Positions 1 through 10,897 of a stretch of DNA of 64,000 nt are shown here, piece by piece; position 1 is the stretch's first letter; every line of letters begins with the position of its first letter. Made by a program: the position numbers and the translations under genes. The DNA is taken from positions 61,967 to 125,966 of the forward strand of contig JAUKTV010000032.1 of NCBI GenBank assembly GCA_030549205.1, in the 5' to 3' direction. The stretch comes from Apiosordaria backusii (Eukaryota > Ascomycota > Sordariomycetes > Sordariales > Lasiosphaeriaceae). Under the pieces are notes generated by a model. The model was not told where the DNA came from. It saw only the letters and a list, made by a program, of their open reading frames with translations, and ran no database searches.

Positions 1-630
1 GTGTAATTGTGAAAGAGGATGGGTGATAGAGGCGGATGGTTGTGCTTGGAGGATACTGAAATAGCACGAGATAATTACTTATGGTGCAATTAATAAGACC
101 GAACATTACATGGACTTGACGTTACGCTTTGTCTCACTCATCTGGAATTGAACTTGATCCTTGTCCGCTGTCGCAATTTCAACACGACCATCAAGCTGGC
201 TGAATATGTTCATGTTGTTCTCCGACAGGATGCTGTGAATACTTTCGGCCCAAGAGCTCGGTATATCGAGTTTGTTGCTAAATCTGACGTCCTGTTTTCT
301 CGTTTAGAGTGCTTGCTCTCACAGAAACGCAACGTGGCAACGACAAACTTCCGACATCAGATCAGTCAAACCAACAGTCTTCATCACTCGAGAATGCCAA
401 CCGAGGATCTCTTCCCCTTGTCGCCACCTCTGGGATGGCGATCAAAGTGAAAAGAAGACGACGAAGGCACCAGGCCTTCTCAAGAAAGCTGCAGATGAAG
501 GCCAAAGCCACCAAGGATGACCAAAGCACCCAAACCCCAGGGCCGACGGCCATCGAAAGAAAACCCGAGATGGATAGCCCCCAGAACCAACATCAAGCAA
601 TGTAGGAGCCAACTCGGGCAATCCCCAAAG

Positions 631-710
631 ACCCGAGATGGACAAACCCCCAGATGAACAGACCCCCAGATGGACAGACCCCCAGATGGACAGACCCCCA
701 GATGCACAGA
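631..710. repeat. 16-bp minisatellite, five units
   Basis: Five consecutive 16-base units of consensus CCCCCAGATGGACAGA start at 631, 647, 663, 679 and 695. The third and fourth units are identical. The others differ at one to three positions. The purine/pyrimidine bias keeps several frames open on both strands. Confidence 0.9.
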
Positions 711-1335
711 CCCAACCCCCGAAGCCAACACCCGTCAAAATGAAAGCAGACCCAGACTGTCCCCCAGAACGAACAATGAAATCTAGACATTGGGCTTTAG
801 GGAACCGTTACAGCCCCCCGCCCTTTAAGGTGTCTCCCTTTTACTCAAGGAGCTCACCCTCCAAGAGCGGTCGCCACCTTGGTACCTACTCAACCGCAGT
901 CTCCGGCCAACGGGAATACCAGGTCCCACCCCTCGAACTCAGTACTGTCTCCCATAGCCGGAGGCATAGCCCGTGACCCAGCGCTGCAGGCCGAGCCACA
1001 GACCAGAGGCCTGCAACCCAGCCCCCGCTGCAGCTATCTACCTAGGCAAACAACTGCAGCAGGTGAGAGCTCCCTGATTAGCCGTCTTCTGGAAACACCC
1101 ACTCCAACCACCGCTCAAAGAGCGTAGAAGCAGGCCCCAAGAAGTATGCACACATGACCAACTTGTTGTGCTGCGTCTTCAAAAGCCAGGAAATGTTTTC
1201 GCAAACACCTTCTGGATCTGTAAATCAACTAGTTAGCATGTGTCAACCAGTGGGAATTGTGCCATGAGCAATGAGAAGGGCGCCTCGCAGACAACAGTGA
1301 AGGGGTTTTGGTAGGCCGAAGAGGCGTTCCAAGCC

Positions 1336-1450
1336 GCCGTCGAGGGTGTTGACCAAGAATTGGGTATGTGTTCCAGGTCACCATCGAGGTGTTAACGAAG
1401 AGCTGGTGACGCGTTGCAGGTTGCCATCGACGTGTTGACCAAGTATGGTG
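1336..1450. repeat. imperfect 43-44 bp tandem repeat, three units
   Basis: The core (C/G)ATCGA(G/C)GTGTTGACCAAG recurs near 1338, 1382 and 1425 with diverged spacer sequence. Spacing is 44 then 43 bases. The copies are degenerate, so this is an old duplication or a chance low-complexity tract. Confidence 0.5.
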
Positions 1451-2450
1451 GGGTGTAAGGGGGATGCGAAGTAGGGCAAAAGAAAAACACATACTCTTCG
1501 GCACTTCGTAAAGGATCCCGGAGTATCGCTTCAACAAAAAAGTCAATAGTTCACCGACCAAACCAGCGAAAACAAAGCCAAGAAGCGTTTTTACGAGCAT
1601 GCGCCCGAAACGAGAAAGAGACATTGTTCTGAGATGATGGAGGTATTTAAAAGAAGCGTTCTGCATCATGAAGATGACGTGTGGTTCGAGTAGAACTGAA
1701 GAAGGTGCGCATTCACACCTCGTCGTTGTCATGACGGCCTTTACCGGTGAACAGGTCAAGCAGGAGCAAGTGCCGTTCAGCAGTCTCCTTCAATTTCAAG
1801 TTCTTCGATGTTGAACTCCAGCTGACCCGACTTCCACATTTTGCAACACCGACTGGACAGAGTGGCTCCATCGGCTGCTCTGTCACATCATTCGCCCGTA
1901 ACCAGAACAACTTCATCAAACTACTGTTGATGGAAGGCGATCAGATCGGGAAAGAACTTCGGAACTGGGTTGGCTCCGTGATGGGTCCATGTTCAGCTCG
2001 GTCATGGGGATTTTGACAGAAAGAGGCAGCGCGGCCTAGATCGGAGGGAAGAAGGAAGCTGACTGCCCGAGGTCGGCCGGAGGCGGCTCAAGTGCTTGCC
2101 AACAGCTTCCAAAGAAAGGAGCTGTAGCTGCTTCAAGGACGGGAATCTTGAGGTCATCCCGGAGCAATCGAGCCGGTGTATTTTCGAGAAGGAGCTGAAG
2201 ACAGAAGTCCACCTCCCAGCCAGTCTTGATTGCTGTGGCACTGCATCTAGGTAAGGTACGTTTGTGGCTCCTTGTGGCGCACGATGGCTGACGGTTGGGG
2301 ATCGCGCAAGGTTTGAACCACGTCAACTTTGCCAAGCACATTAAATGGTCCAAATCTCTGCTGCAACAAATAAAAGTGTGCACTCTTCCTCTCCATCTAC
2401 CTTCTACCTTGGCTGATTTTCTCTTGCTGGAACCCGCGTCCTACTCCAAA

Positions 2451-3038
2451 ATGACGACCGATCCTCAAAATGAGCCGCCCAAAACACATGGCACAGGCAG
2501 TTCAGACATCTCAGACCTTTTTTTCGACTGGTGCTTTGGCGAGGTGTACAGATTGACACTTCCCTATCACCAACTGATACCCGTTCCAGTCAAGCAGTTC
2601 TTCGGGGGGTCGGTCCTCAACGGCGGACTCATCAACCCGACTTACCTTGCTTTCTCGGATCCTCTCTACCGCATTCAGTCACAGACTTTTCACATACCCG
2701 ATTGGTTTGGTCCTATCAGCAACACACCAGAGAAACGAGCGCGACAAGGCCTGGTCATCTCCATTGTGCTCTGCATTGGGGTCCTATTGTCCTCCCTTGC
2801 CCTCCCCTCGGCCATCCGCTGGATAAACAAGTCGCATCAACCGTCAAACAAGGCCGATACGGTGAATTCTCGCCACCTCAACGAGGACCTGTTGGGTATC
2901 GTTCTTGGTACACATTTCCTTGTTGGATTTCCGCTTTCGGCATTCCTGCTTACATTTTGGTATTCGCGAGAAGAAGCTGGTGTGAGTTGGTATGATGAGA
3001 AAACTGGACATTGGTTCTTGAAGGCACATCAGGATTAA
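2451..3038 (+). CDS. hypothetical two-helix membrane protein
   Basis: Single exon of 195 residues. The ATG at 2451 is the first ATG in this frame; the upstream open frame has none. The first half is soluble and rich in aromatic residues (FDWCFGEVYRLTLPYHQL). Two clear hydrophobic segments follow, around residues 103-128 (beginning RQGLVISIVLCIGVLL) and 148-170 (LLGIVLGTHFLVGFPLSAFL), separated by a polar loop. A short hydrophilic tail ends HWFLKAHQD. I recognise no named family, and no catalytic motif is visible. It stands alone, with about 300 bases to the next gene. Membrane location is inferred from hydrophobicity only. Confidence 0.6.
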   Translation: MTTDPQNEPPKTHGTGSSDISDLFFDWCFGEVYRLTLPYHQLIPVPVKQFFGGSVLNGGLINPTYLAFSDPLYRIQSQTFHIPDWFGPISNTPEKRARQGLVISIVLCIGVLLSSLALPSAIRWINKSHQPSNKADTVNSRHLNEDLLGIVLGTHFLVGFPLSAFLLTFWYSREEAGVSWYDEKTGHWFLKAHQD

Positions 3039-3352
3039 AGCATTGATTGCCTGTTGGCTTCTGTGGATGCTAGCAGTAGAAATACAGCAGTAATAACAGC
3101 ATCAAAAAATGATGTATTGCTATCGCTCATTCTGTTGTCTGTGATCATACAGGTATGCCAAGAGATCCGCGCAACAACCCCAACCCACCAAAACCGCGCT
3201 AGCATAATTTAAGGCTTGGCAGGGGTTCGCAACGTCATTTTCAGCATCCTGATCTACGCGTTCAAATTGTATGAGCGACGCTGCGACTTGTGACCAGAAC
3301 TAGACACGTCAGCGCGTCTCTCCGTCATCATAGACCCCGCAAGGCCATCAAT

Positions 3353-4976
3353 ATGAGAAACCCCGCCGACCTCCTTCTCAACCCTTCACTCAAACGACGA
3401 GCCTCCGACTCGGAGGGATCTGACGTTTCCAGCTCGGAATCTCAAAAGAAAGCCAAACATTCCGAGGCCTTTACGACAGCCTCGTGCAAAGCTTGCTGTA
3501 CCCCACTCAAATGCTGCTCTGGCTGTGACCCGGCCAGACGACAGTGGACCTGCACCAAGATAGGCTGCCCCGGCAGGTGGCTCCGGCTGCTCGAGTGCTC
3601 TGAGCATGAGAATGAGAATTTTTGCATGAATTGCATGGCCACCTTTGTGAGTTTCTCTCAATTGCATATATGCAAGACCACAGTATTGACACGTTCAACA
3701 GCCCCGGCCAAACGAATGCTTCTCCTGCAACCGCCTCCTCTGCCCTTCCCTCCGCTGCGAAGGCTGGGATGTCCCGCGTCTCCAAGTCGCTGATGAGCCC
3801 CCTGTGGTTCTCCCTTGCAAGATTTGTTTCGAGGAACAGCAGCTTGAGAAAGCCGGAGATGGCGAGACTGCACCAGAGGAGCAAGAAGTGTACGATGACG
3901 ACCAACCGCAGGAGCCCCTCGAGTGCACCTTTTGTGGCGGGATTATTGACCCGCAAGTCCCTTACACCGAACACACGTGCCACAATCCCAAATGTACCTG
4001 GGACAAGCCGTTTGTTGGCTGCGAAAGCTGTAATGACGAGAGCGAACCACTCAGCATATGTCCTCCGTGCGGCGGAGAGCAGGTCTGCGCCTGTAAGACC
4101 ATTGATCTTGCATGTCAGCGCAGTTGGCATCTTGGTCCTAGGGGGAAATGGTATGCCCAGCCCAAAATCGGGAACAAAATCGACGACGTGAATCGCGAGG
4201 AGAAGGAGGAGGAGGAGGACAGTGATGAAGATGATGAAAGAGAGAACAAAGAGGAAGCACTCCAGGAACAGGGGTCTCAAAACGGGGCGCAGGACAGGCG
4301 GGTGAATGAAAGCCGAGAACCCACCGCGGGAATTGGGAGCGCATCTGAACAAACAACGGCTGGAGACGGCGTCTTGATCCTCCTTAGCATGAGCACCGCC
4401 TCCACTTCCACTATCCCCGCACCCGTAAACCTCGTTCAGCCCGAAAACCCAGCGCCAGCCGCTGTGCATCCCGGGAACAACAATACTGGCATCGCCAAAC
4501 CCGACGCTGACATCTCGACGACAACCGTCACCGCGCCGCCCACCAACGATGGTCCCTCTACCAGTGAAGAAGAGTCTGAGCGGCGTCTCCCACCGTGTCA
4601 CTCCTCCCACGACCCGAAATGGGGAGACGAGTGCGCTTGGTGCGGCGAGAACACTGTCTGCAAGGAATGCGGCGTCTTTGGCTACTGCCACAACGAGTAC
4701 ACATGCGGTGGGACACGCTGGATGTGCTACTACTTTGGGGAGGAGTGCCCCAAATACGACGGCACGTGCCCCGGCTGTGGAGATCACTATCTCGACTGCG
4801 AGGGGAGATGCGGGGAGTCGCATCCGGATGGAAAGGGAGGGTACACGAGGGGCAGGGGTGAGTTCGAAGATGAGGCTTGGGAGAGGAGGATGGAGAGACG
4901 GGCGAGGGGGGAGCCCGAGTCTGACTCGGAGGAGGAGACGAATCGGTATGAGGGTGAGCATAATCCCTGGGAGTGA
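3353..4976 (+). CDS. cysteine-rich multi-CxxC protein (putative zinc binding)
   Basis: Two exons, 3353-3646 and 3702-4976, joined across a 55-bp phase-0 intron (GTGAGT...TTCAACAG), give 522 residues. Both exons read through cleanly only with this splice. The 3353 ATG is the first in frame, and a tiny upstream ORF (3271-3303) precedes it. The N-terminus is serine-rich and basic. Then come many CxxC or CxxxC pairs: CKACC, CFSCNRLLC, CKICFEE, CTFCGG, CESC, CPPCGGEQVCAC. An acidic low-complexity linker (EEKEEEEDSDEDDE) and a Ser/Thr/Pro-rich stretch separate these from a second cysteine block (CAWCGENTVCKECG, CPGCGDHYLDC). The tail is acidic and charged. The Cys spacing suggests treble-clef or RING-like zinc sites, but no standard RING, PHD or MYND pattern fits exactly. 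Function is unknown. Confidence 0.8.
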
Positions 4977-5403
4977 GTTGCGAAGCACGGGAAATTACAC
5001 TGGGTACCTTATGTTTTCGTCACTCGTGGATTCGCTCCATGGACGGTGGTCGGCTCGTCTGAAACCATGATGCAGTAAAAACCACAGCAAGTGGAAGCAA
5101 CTGTATAATAATGTACGTACACACAGTCCAGTAAAAACACGTCATTTCTCGTATTATTACTGGCCTATTCCCGTCCTTTCACAGCCCCTCCTCGCCAGCA
5201 AGGCCAGCAGGAAAGGAAGTAAAAGCAGCCAAGCAAAGCAACCCAATCTGAGCACCGATACCTGACATCTTTTGACACACTAAAGTTAGACCCAGAGCAT
5301 GCTTTTCCAGATCAATGAAATGAAACAAGAAGACCCATCCATCATCCAACCACCACCCCTCCATCGTCAGCTGTGGGCAATCAATATAAGCAGAAATACA
5401 AGT
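4977..5403. other. intergenic, nothing recognised
   Basis: AT-moderate spacer between convergently arranged reading frames. It contains no gene-like frame, tRNA or repeat that I can support. Confidence 0.5.
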
Positions 5404-5844
5404 CTAGAAAACACAATCAGCCATTATCACTCCTTCACAAATCCTGAAAAAAACAAGTTTATCCTGATTGTCATCCGGCCCGTTCGCCAAGTTCCTCAGC
5501 CGGAGGTACCTACTCAAGCCGCGAGCAGCCTCGTCACTGTCACCAATCAGAGAACGATGGTCAGGATCAAACTGGAAGACTGACTCGGACGTGTTGTCAG
5601 TGGAGAAAAAAGATTCGGGTGTCACCTGGATCTGGGCATATGGAATTTCCCAGGTAGCAGCCCCGGCGAGATATGGGTCGGAAGACATCTTGGCTTGTTG
5701 TGTGAAGAGGCGTTGATCTGGGCGGGTGAACATTGCTCAAAGAGAGTCTTCCGGGATGAGGATCGAGTGGTTAGGTAGTAGATGAGAGTCGATTCCTTGA
5801 GGGGTGACGAAAACTTGCTTAAAGTCATGTTCTGACAGGTCCAT
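5404..5844 (-). pseudogene. small hypothetical gene with in-frame TGA
   Basis: On the minus strand an ATG at 5844 opens a coding-like frame (MDLSEHDFKQVF...ILIPEDSL). It meets TGA at 5739-5737 and continues in the same frame (AMFTRPDQRLF) past an ATG at 5733 and another at 5688 to a stop at 5404. Codon composition looks coding on both sides of the TGA, so a CGA-to-TGA change is one explanation. The alternatives are that translation starts at 5733 or 5688 (109 or 94 residues), or that there is no gene. A good-looking 3' splice site (polyT then CAG, about 5443) with a GTACCT donor (about 5508) would remove 65 bp near the 3' end. No family is recognised. Confidence 0.35.
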
Positions 5845-8553
5845 TTCTCGTTCATGAGTTAATTACCTTGTCTTGTCTTTGTGGAGGTTTCTCCTTCGGC
5901 CTTGATGTCGACAACAGAGCTGGGATCCAAAAGGAGAAGCCGACGCAAGCCTCTTGCACTCTAGGCTAGATCGTTTCGGGATGACTTGTTGAACCTCATC
6001 CGATAGCCAGACACTGTGGAGCGCTTGGGGAAAAGGCCGGAACTTCTTGACGGCCATGAAGCGGAATCTTATGTCATAGAAGCTCAGTCCGCCCCTTACT
6101 TAGCGATGTGAACTGGAGACGGCCAGACTGTGGAGGAGAACGCACGGCGGGAAAGGTGGTCTAGAACTATTATTTAGACACAGGTTCAGACAAACGTTTT
6201 CGTTTTTGAACCGATATCAGTCCAGCTTGAGCAAATAGCGTGGTGGTGGGGATGGTAGCCAACACCTGAAGACGGCAAGGCTGTCGATGGGACACCAGCT
6301 GAGTGGGTGATGACCTCAACAGAGCTATACGATTGGCTTGCGCGCCATACCTAGACTAATGCGGCCTCCTGGAGAACTTCACAATGCGCACTGAGGGGTA
6401 GCTTGGGGGAAAGAGCCGAAGCATGACGCGTGCGAGCGGGATGGAGCGAGCCGCACAACACCCAACTCATGACAATCGTTGAAGCTCAGGAAAAGATGAT
6501 ATTGTGGGAGTCGACGATGCTCGCAAATTGAATCAGCTGAGTTTCATCTTCAGCATTCTTAGACATCGACCCCCGAACAAGCGGTCTCTTTCCTAGAAGA
6601 TGAAGCGAAAAGCTACTACAGAGCTATGCTATCAGACCATGGCGCGGCTACACTTTAAGTTGGAGGAACAGGATATGTGGGAAAATAGGAGCTCGCCAAG
6701 CGGTGGTGGAGGGCAGTGCTCAGCTCAGCATTTAAAGTTTTCGGCTACACTGTGCTCGGGCAACTAGCCGCCCGCTCGCACGAGATATATACCAGATCTG
6801 GATTCTTTTTTTCGCCGGGGTCGGGGCTCGGGCTTTTTACCGGAGGTCCGGATCGCGGCGGACATGGAAGTAGTGGGGCCGCCACCACTGCATGCAGCCG
6901 CTGGAAAGGCTTAGCCCCTGTGTGCCGTCCTGTTGTCGTGGTCTGGAATGAGCCAAGGGAACTAGTTGACATCTTGCACCCACCGGATCTCCCCTCTCGG
7001 GCCGGGGTTATGTCCGGGGAGGTGTAAATATATGGTCAATTGGCCTGTTGGTTGAAGGCATCGGGTTTCGAAGTTGGCGGAATTTCTTCGTTGTTCTTTG
7101 GTTTCCAGAAGAGGAATATCAAGATGGCCGTTCCAAGCACCGCTGTTGAAGAATGTTCCTGTAAGCAAAATTAACTTCTTACAGCGCAGATCAGGCAGCG
7201 GTCTGCATGAAAGACGATGAGACTGTTGTTGCACATGGATTTGGTGTGGTAAGCTGACGGACCACGGTGGTGGGTATACTGGGCATTTCAACCACGGTGT
7301 AATAGCAGGGCTTGTATTCTGGAGGAACACAGCATGATAAGGTGCTGAGGCATGTCGCTCTTTGCTGCTTTGGTGGTGATATGCAGGAACATGGGGTCCA
7401 GGTGTTGTGGGTTCAACGATTTACCCCAGAATCCATTTCGTAGCTTCCCGCGGTCGCAGTGCTGACGGCTTGAAATCGAGGTAGCGGTGGGGCTGCATGA
7501 TGACAAAGATCTCGACCTCATCTCGTGGAAGAAACAAACTTAACCGGTATCACTGCCGTAAGTAAGGGTCTAGATGCCAAGAGCACGTGTCTGGTTGACA
7601 TTCTGTATGAAGCGGTTTCATTTCAGCCTCCTTACAGAACGAAAGTTGGCGAGGGTGAACGCGACTTGCAACCTGGAATCATGACCTGCGCTTGAATCGT
7701 CCCGGATTGGTTGAGTCGTTGATGGTTAGGTAGGCTAATGGTGGTCCAACGGTTGTTAGGGCAGTTGAGAAGCCAGTCTGTATGGACGAAGATGCTAAGG
7801 TATGGCCAAGGGCAGCATAGAAGCAAACGGAGAGGTCTCGCGCCCCGGCTTCATCGCGAAGGACCGAGAGTCAATGGAAACGTGCAGAGGCGGAGACTCA
7901 ACGATGCACAAGGGCGCCGGACTCCAGCAATGGCGCGGGAAGGGACGAGGTGTAACGTGACGTGGGTTCAGTCTCGCTGTGCTTGGGAGCACTGATCGGT
8001 GGGCATTGACGCTGTTGACCGGATTAAGTTCGGATGGGCTGCCGTTCGGTGCAACTGGGTGCGGCTGGTGCGAGCTCAGGCAGAACTGGAGGCAACAGTT
8101 CTGTTTGCAGCCTTTGACGGTAGCCATCCAGAGCTCTGGAATTCTGTCATGTCCGAACTCTTCAACCAACGCCAACGGGCGATCCTGGCCAGTTCTTGCA
8201 TCCCTTTTCGTGCTCCCGTCCCCAAAGCACCATGCAAACGCCAGGAAGTGCTGCTCTCGGCGCCGAACCGTCACCGATTGTCCGCTGGTAGAGCACAGTC
8301 CGGCATTCCTCCAACAGGGTCCGACAGGCGACAGCCGCGAGATCGTCACAGAGCGATTCATACCACCACCAAGTTCCCAAAATAACCGAATGGCCTCCGA
8401 TATATAAGTCTCCCGTCATGGCCATTCCAATGCCCTCTGACGCCTCAGTATTCTTTCCTCGTCGAGATACCCATCCTTCTTCCAGCAATTCACTGATCTA
8501 GTCCTTGCCGCCTCGTGTCTCAGTTTCCCCACTTCCAAAAGAACACCGCAAAC
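5845..8553. other. long intergenic region, no supported gene
   Basis: About 2.7 kb upstream of the tetrahydroxynaphthalene reductase. Open frames around 6716-7027, 7795-8361 and 7979-8407 overlap on opposite strands and lack starts, introns or recognisable motifs, so I treat them as chance. The stretch next to 8554 should hold the reductase promoter. No TATA box or binding site stands out. Confidence 0.5.
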
Positions 8554-9725
8554 ATGCCTGGCGTCACTTCCAACACCTCCAGCAAGTACAATGCCATCCC
8601 AGGCCCTCTCGGTCTGGCGTCGGCTTCGCTCGAGGGCAAGGTCGCTTTGGTGACTGGTGCCGGTACGTAGCTATCTTCTCCATCTTTTTCGTCACAGCCA
8701 CTACGCCTCACAATGGGGCGCACCTGCATTACACCTCTGGCCCGCCAAGCCCTTCCCGTGTGGGCGGGACGGCACCTTTACCCCAACCTGAAGTCCGGTG
8801 TCAACCCCACATCAAATCATCATCCTGCCCCTTATCACGGCACAGGGCTCGAGATGCCCCATCTATCTCGGCTCTTGGCATATTTTCTTATCACCGAATC
8901 AACCCCGGGATGACCTCACAGCTGACACAATGTAGGCCGTGGTATCGGCAAGGAGATGGCTCTCGAGCTCGGACGTCGCGGTGCCAAGGTTATCGTCAAC
9001 TACGCCAACAGCGACTCGGCTGCCCAGGAGGTTGTCAACCAGATCAAGAAGAACGGCACCGATGCCTTTGCCGTCAAGGCCAACGTTGGCGACGTCGACC
9101 AGATCGTCCGTCTGTTCAAGGAGGCCAAGGCCAAGTGGGGCAAGCTCGACATTGTCTGCTCCAACAGCGGTGTTGTCTCTTTCGGCCACGTCAAGGACGT
9201 CACCCCCGAGGAGTTCGACCGCGTCTTCAACATCAACACCCGTGGTCAATTCTTCGTCGCCCGCGAGGCCTACAAGAACCTCGAGATTGGCGGCCGTGTT
9301 ATCCTGATGGGCTCCATCACCGGTCAGGCCAAGGCTGTCCCCAGACACGCTGTCTACTCTGGCAGCAAGGGCACCATTGAGACCTTTGTCCGATGCATGG
9401 CCATCGACTTTGGCGACAAGAAGATTACTGTCAACGCGGTTGCCCCCGGCGGTATCAAGACCGACATGTACCACGCCGTGTGCAGGGAGTACATTCCCAA
9501 CGGCGACAAGCTCGACGATGAGGGTGTTGATGAGGTGAGTAAATCTGTTCGATCAGGGTTATGGCAGAGTGGCGCTAACTCGAACAGTACGCTGCGGGCT
9601 GGTCCCCTCTCCACCGTGTCGGTCTCCCCATCGATATTGCCCGTGTCGTCTGCTTCCTGGCGTCGCAAGACGGCGAGTGGGTGAACGGCAAGGTCATTGG
9701 CATTGATGGTGCCGCATGCATGTAA
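8554..9725 (+). CDS. T4HNR: tetrahydroxynaphthalene reductase (DHN-melanin SDR)
   Basis: Three exons, 8554-8662, 8936-9534 and 9588-9725, with GT-AG introns of 273 and 53 bp, give 281 residues, the usual length of the family. This NADPH-dependent short-chain dehydrogenase reduces 1,3,6,8-tetrahydroxynaphthalene to scytalone in DHN-melanin synthesis. The N-terminus carries the family signature KYNAIPGPLG. The cofactor motif TGAGRGIG is at residues 34-41, the SNSG variant of NNAG at 112-115, and the catalytic Ser163, Tyr177 and Lys181 lie in SITGQ and YSGSK. The C-terminus ends IGIDGAACM as in the Magnaporthe and Colletotrichum enzymes. Trihydroxynaphthalene or versicolorin-type reductase is the closest alternative. 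No polyketide synthase or scytalone dehydratase lies nearby, so it is not in a visible melanin cluster. Confidence 0.95.
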
Positions 9726-10144
9726 AGTAGAAACGGACATATTGGCAGGACCCAATAACGGATGGCTTTCACATGTAGTGGTGTGTTTGATTAGATGCGG
9801 ACGACGGGCTGGATCACCGGGTTATAGACACTAGGCAGTGAGAAGGAGATGATGTTGACAAGATAGCCGGAATGAGAATCTCCTCTCTTTCTCCACGACC
9901 AATCGGCAGCAGACATCCAATCCAAGCATTTGATTAGCAAACGCCGTTAAATACCCAGTATGTCCGCCTTACCACCTCCAGCCCCCCTCTTCGGCCACAC
10001 GAGCTTTCCATTCCATCCCCCCACCGTATCTTTTCACTTTTCTCTCTTCAATCGTACTAGGACTAGTTCACCATCTAATAAAGACCGCATTGCCATCTTT
10101 ACAAGCGATCTAGTGGGCAGTCCCGAAGAATCCTCTTTATCGCC
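9726..10144. other. intergenic, nothing recognised
   Basis: Spacer between the reductase stop and the next start. It is pyrimidine-rich near 10000-10060, as in fungal promoters and leaders. No other feature is supported. Confidence 0.5.
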
Positions 10145-10897
10145 ATGGATCGGGAACACAGTGACAGCATCGGTCATCATGACAACAACAACGACAACAC
10201 TGCCACCCGCCTTCGGCGCTTGCTTGAATCAGATGAAGGTCACAGCACATGGGGCTCCGTCATCTACCGCTGCATCTACTCCCCAGACTCTGACCGCCCC
10301 TGGAGCCGCCTCCTCGATGCCCTGAAACGATACACGCGCGAGGCGCTCCAGCGGTATCGCCACGACGACGGCGCCACCGCCCTCTCCAAGTTCACCTTGA
10401 CGACCATCGAGGACAGCACCCTCCTCGACGGCTCGACAACCCATGTCGCCCGGGAGCACTTCAGGGCTTGGTCCAGCGAGGCGATTGCGCGGGAGTAGTC
10501 TGGCAGAGTGGGTGGTGGGGTGCGCGATCCGGAGCAAGGAAACGGGGATGGGGAGGGGAACTCGCCGATTTGTGCACCGAGGTATAGATTTTGTGTAAGG
10601 GTTAGTCGGGAGGTGATTGATTCTTTCCAACCTGGGGAAGGAAAAGATGAAGATGACGGGAGGTTTGTTGATCTGATTCGGCGGGATTGGGTGCCTGATG
10701 GGCCGCATGCAGACCGGTGGACGGGGAGGGTGTATGATGACAAGGTTGAGGCGGCTGTTGAGGGGTGTGAGCGGAGGGATGTGGGGTGGATGAGGGGTGC
10801 GGCGAGGAGTGTGATGGTGGATATGTATGATGATTTGAGGGGGTATAATGCCTGGGAGTTGTGGTATAAGAGGCCGTATGAGGTTGTTGTTCGCTGA
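10145..10897 (+). pseudogene. hypothetical protein interrupted by TAG
   Basis: An ATG in good context (CGCCATGG) at 10145 opens a frame of 117 codons that ends at TAG 10496-10498. The same frame continues without another stop to 10897, giving 250 codons in all. The second half has the same coding character (RYRFCVRVSREVIDSF, YNAWELWYKRPYE). No GT-AG intron of normal length can remove the TAG. The first half is Asp/Asn-rich then helical (SRLLDALKRYTREALQRY); the second contains conserved-looking aromatic segments. The arrangement resembles an undescribed single-domain family of ascomycetes, but I cannot name it. Base composition shifts: third positions are C-rich before the TAG and more purine-rich after it. 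It is a pseudogene, a readthrough case or a base error. Confidence 0.5.

Larger units (their letters stand above)
1..2450. other. gene-poor region, no supported gene
   Basis: Reading frames are open in several overlapping frames on both strands without a convincing start, intron or family. Two short tandem repeats (631-710 and about 1336-1450) explain much of the open-frame overlap. A minus-strand frame at 1229-1759 has one hydrophobic stretch but otherwise low-complexity composition. I do not call a gene here. Confidence 0.5.

Noticed and set aside
1229..1759. 176-codon minus-strand frame with a hydrophobic stretch
   Set aside because: No credible start context or family, low-complexity second half overlapping a tandem repeat.
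7795..8407. Long overlapping frames on both strands before the T4HN reductase
   Set aside because: Open frames on both strands at once in GC-rich DNA; no motif, no intron logic; more likely promoter and spacer.
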